Part shown: positions 4,572 through 5,404 of the stretch, piece after piece
Layout of the letters: every line of letters starts with the position of its first letter
How positions within the stretch are numbered: position 1 is the first letter of the stretch
Origin: Marinagarivorans sp. UBA5868
GTDB lineage: Bacteria; Pseudomonadota; Gammaproteobacteria; Pseudomonadales; Cellvibrionaceae
Assembly (NCBI GenBank): GCA_002432095.1
Contig: DJFQ01000227.1
Span: 174 to 5,577, forward strand
Length of the DNA stretch: 5,404 nucleotides
Direction of reading: 5' to 3'
Notes under the pieces: generated by a model
Told to the model about the DNA's origin: nothing
What the model saw: only the letters and a program-made list of their open reading frames with translations
Database searches by the model: none
Position numbers and translations under genes: made by a program

Positions 4572-5404
4572 ATGCAGACCTCTCCCGACGACTTACGCCA
4601 GATCGACATCATCAAGATGTACAACACCAAAAAATGTTTGGTGATTGATGATTTTCCGGAAATTCGCGGCTCACTGATGCGCACCTTGCGCAACTTCGGC
4701 GCGGATTCGGTGGATACCGCAGCCGATGGTGATGAGGCGGTAAAACTCTGCGGCCAGAATCGCTACGACATCGTGATTTGTGATTACAACCTGGGAATGG
4801 GCAAAGATGGGCAGCAGGTTCTGGAAGAGGTCCGCTATCTTCGCGTGCTGTTAATGACCAGTCTGTTTGTGATGCTCACTGGCGAGTCATCTCGGGAAAT
4901 GGTGCTGGGGGCGCTGGAATGTCAGCCCGACGACTACATCACCAAACCCTACACCGAAGCGTCTCTGCGTACCCGTCTCAATCGCGCCATCATCCGCCAC
5001 GAAGCACTGCTCCACATCAAAAAAGCAATTTCCGATGGGGATTACCAAAAAGCGGTGGACTCCTGCAATGAGCTCATCAAATCCGGTAGCCGTTACAGCA
5101 ATGACTGCATCAAAATGAAAGGCCAGTTGCTCTTCCTGTTGCGGCAGCTGGCGGAAGCCAAGCAGCTTTATGAGAGTGTTCTGGATAAAAAGCCGCTGAT
5201 ATGGGCCAAGCTCGGCATGGGCAAAACTCTGTTGGAAATGGGCAAACTGGACTCCGCCGAGGATATTCTTGAAGAGGTTATTCGCGAGGATGCCCGCTAT
5301 ATCGAAGCTCACGATCTGCTGGCCGATGTATTTGTGGCCAAAAACGATATGCTGAGCGCGCAAAAAGCCATTGAGAAAGCGTCCCACGTATCGCCCAAAT
5401 CCGT
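4572..5404 (+). CDS. Response regulator with N-terminal receiver domain and C-terminal TPR repeats (truncated by window end)
   Basis: An open frame of 277 codons runs off the right edge. After a short lead (MQTSPDDLRQIDIIKMYNTK), a receiver domain spans about residues 20-140. It contains the acidic pair Asp26-Asp27 (CLVIDD), phosphoacceptor Asp71 (DIVICDYNLG, 66-75), Thr103 (FVMLTGE) and Lys125 (DDYITKPY), so phosphorylation should be possible. From about residue 148 helical repeats of TPR type follow: about 148-175 (SDGDYQKAVDSC), 176-209 (LLRQLAEAKQLYESVL), 210-243 (LEMGKLDSAEDILEEVI) and 244 onward (AKNDMLSAQKAIEKA). No DNA-binding or enzymatic output domain is visible, so a protein-protein output is likely. 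Vibrio cholerae VieB has the same domain order and is a possible relative, judged from architecture only. No sensor kinase lies in the window. The gene follows argA after 89 nt, and the relationship may be only positional. Confidence 0.9.
   Translation, partial: MQTSPDDLRQIDIIKMYNTKKCLVIDDFPEIRGSLMRTLRNFGADSVDTAADGDEAVKLCGQNRYDIVICDYNLGMGKDGQQVLEEVRYLRVLLMTSLFVMLTGESSREMVLGALECQPDDYITKPYTEASLRTRLNRAIIRHEALLHIKKAISDGDYQKAVDSCNELIKSGSRYSNDCIKMKGQLLFLLRQLAEAKQLYESVLDKKPLIWAKLGMGKTLLEMGKLDSAEDILEEVIREDARYIEAHDLLADVFVAKNDMLSAQKAIEKASHVSPKS

Noticed and set aside
4887..5387. Open minus-strand frame of 166 codons antisense to the REC-TPR gene
   Set aside because: The opposite strand encodes an unmistakable receiver/TPR protein with catalytic residues; the minus-strand translation shows no recognisable domain.
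1..5404. Mobile element, phage, CRISPR, toxin-antitoxin or defence island
   Set aside because: No transposase, integrase, repeat array, flanking inverted repeats or small paired genes are seen; the genes are metabolic or regulatory with even composition and tight spacing.

Overview
The window looks like an ordinary, gene-dense chromosomal segment of a gammaproteobacterium. The gene types, moderate GC content, compact spacing and the ahcY-metF-rsmE order suggest the Cellvibrio/Saccharophagus/Pseudomonas side of the class. This placement is inferred from protein resemblance and gene order, not from a database search. I see no mobile element, CRISPR array, tRNA or rRNA, and no gene-free stretch longer than about 120 bases.

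Layout. (1) Positions 1-1694, + strand: the 3' end of ahcY (S-adenosylhomocysteine hydrolase), then metF (methylenetetrahydrofolate reductase) 14 nt later, then rsmE (16S rRNA m3U1498 methyltransferase) after a 1-nt gap. The first two serve the methionine/SAM cycle, and RsmE is a SAM consumer that appears translationally coupled to metF. (2) Positions 1697-2350, - strand: a glutathione S-transferase-like gene converging on rsmE, with only 2 nt between the stop codons. (3) Positions 2351-2466: a divergent control region with a 16-bp palindrome (7-bp arms, 2-nt spacer) overlapping the -10 of a good GST promoter. (4) Positions 2467-3141, + strand: a TetR-family regulator resembling the electrophile/hypochlorite sensor NemR, including the cysteine in the NemR Cys106 position. 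(5) Positions 3142-4482, + strand: argA (N-acetylglutamate synthase, first step of arginine synthesis), whose GTG start directly abuts the tetR stop codon. (6) Positions 4483-4571: a short spacer with a strong hairpin. (7) Positions 4572 to the right edge, + strand: a response regulator with an N-terminal receiver domain followed by TPR repeats, truncated by the window end.

Functional picture. The tetR-GST pair forms a self-contained switch, probably responding to electrophiles or oxidants: the regulator would repress GST (and perhaps itself) from the shared palindrome and release it when the sensor cysteine is modified. argA follows tetR so tightly that it either shares its transcript or starts from a promoter inside the tetR 3' end. 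The REC-TPR protein has all the receiver active-site residues but no DNA-binding or enzymatic output domain in the visible part, so it probably works through protein-protein contacts. No clearly new multi-gene system is evident. The TetR/GST operator and the REC-TPR gene are the two parts most worth following up.
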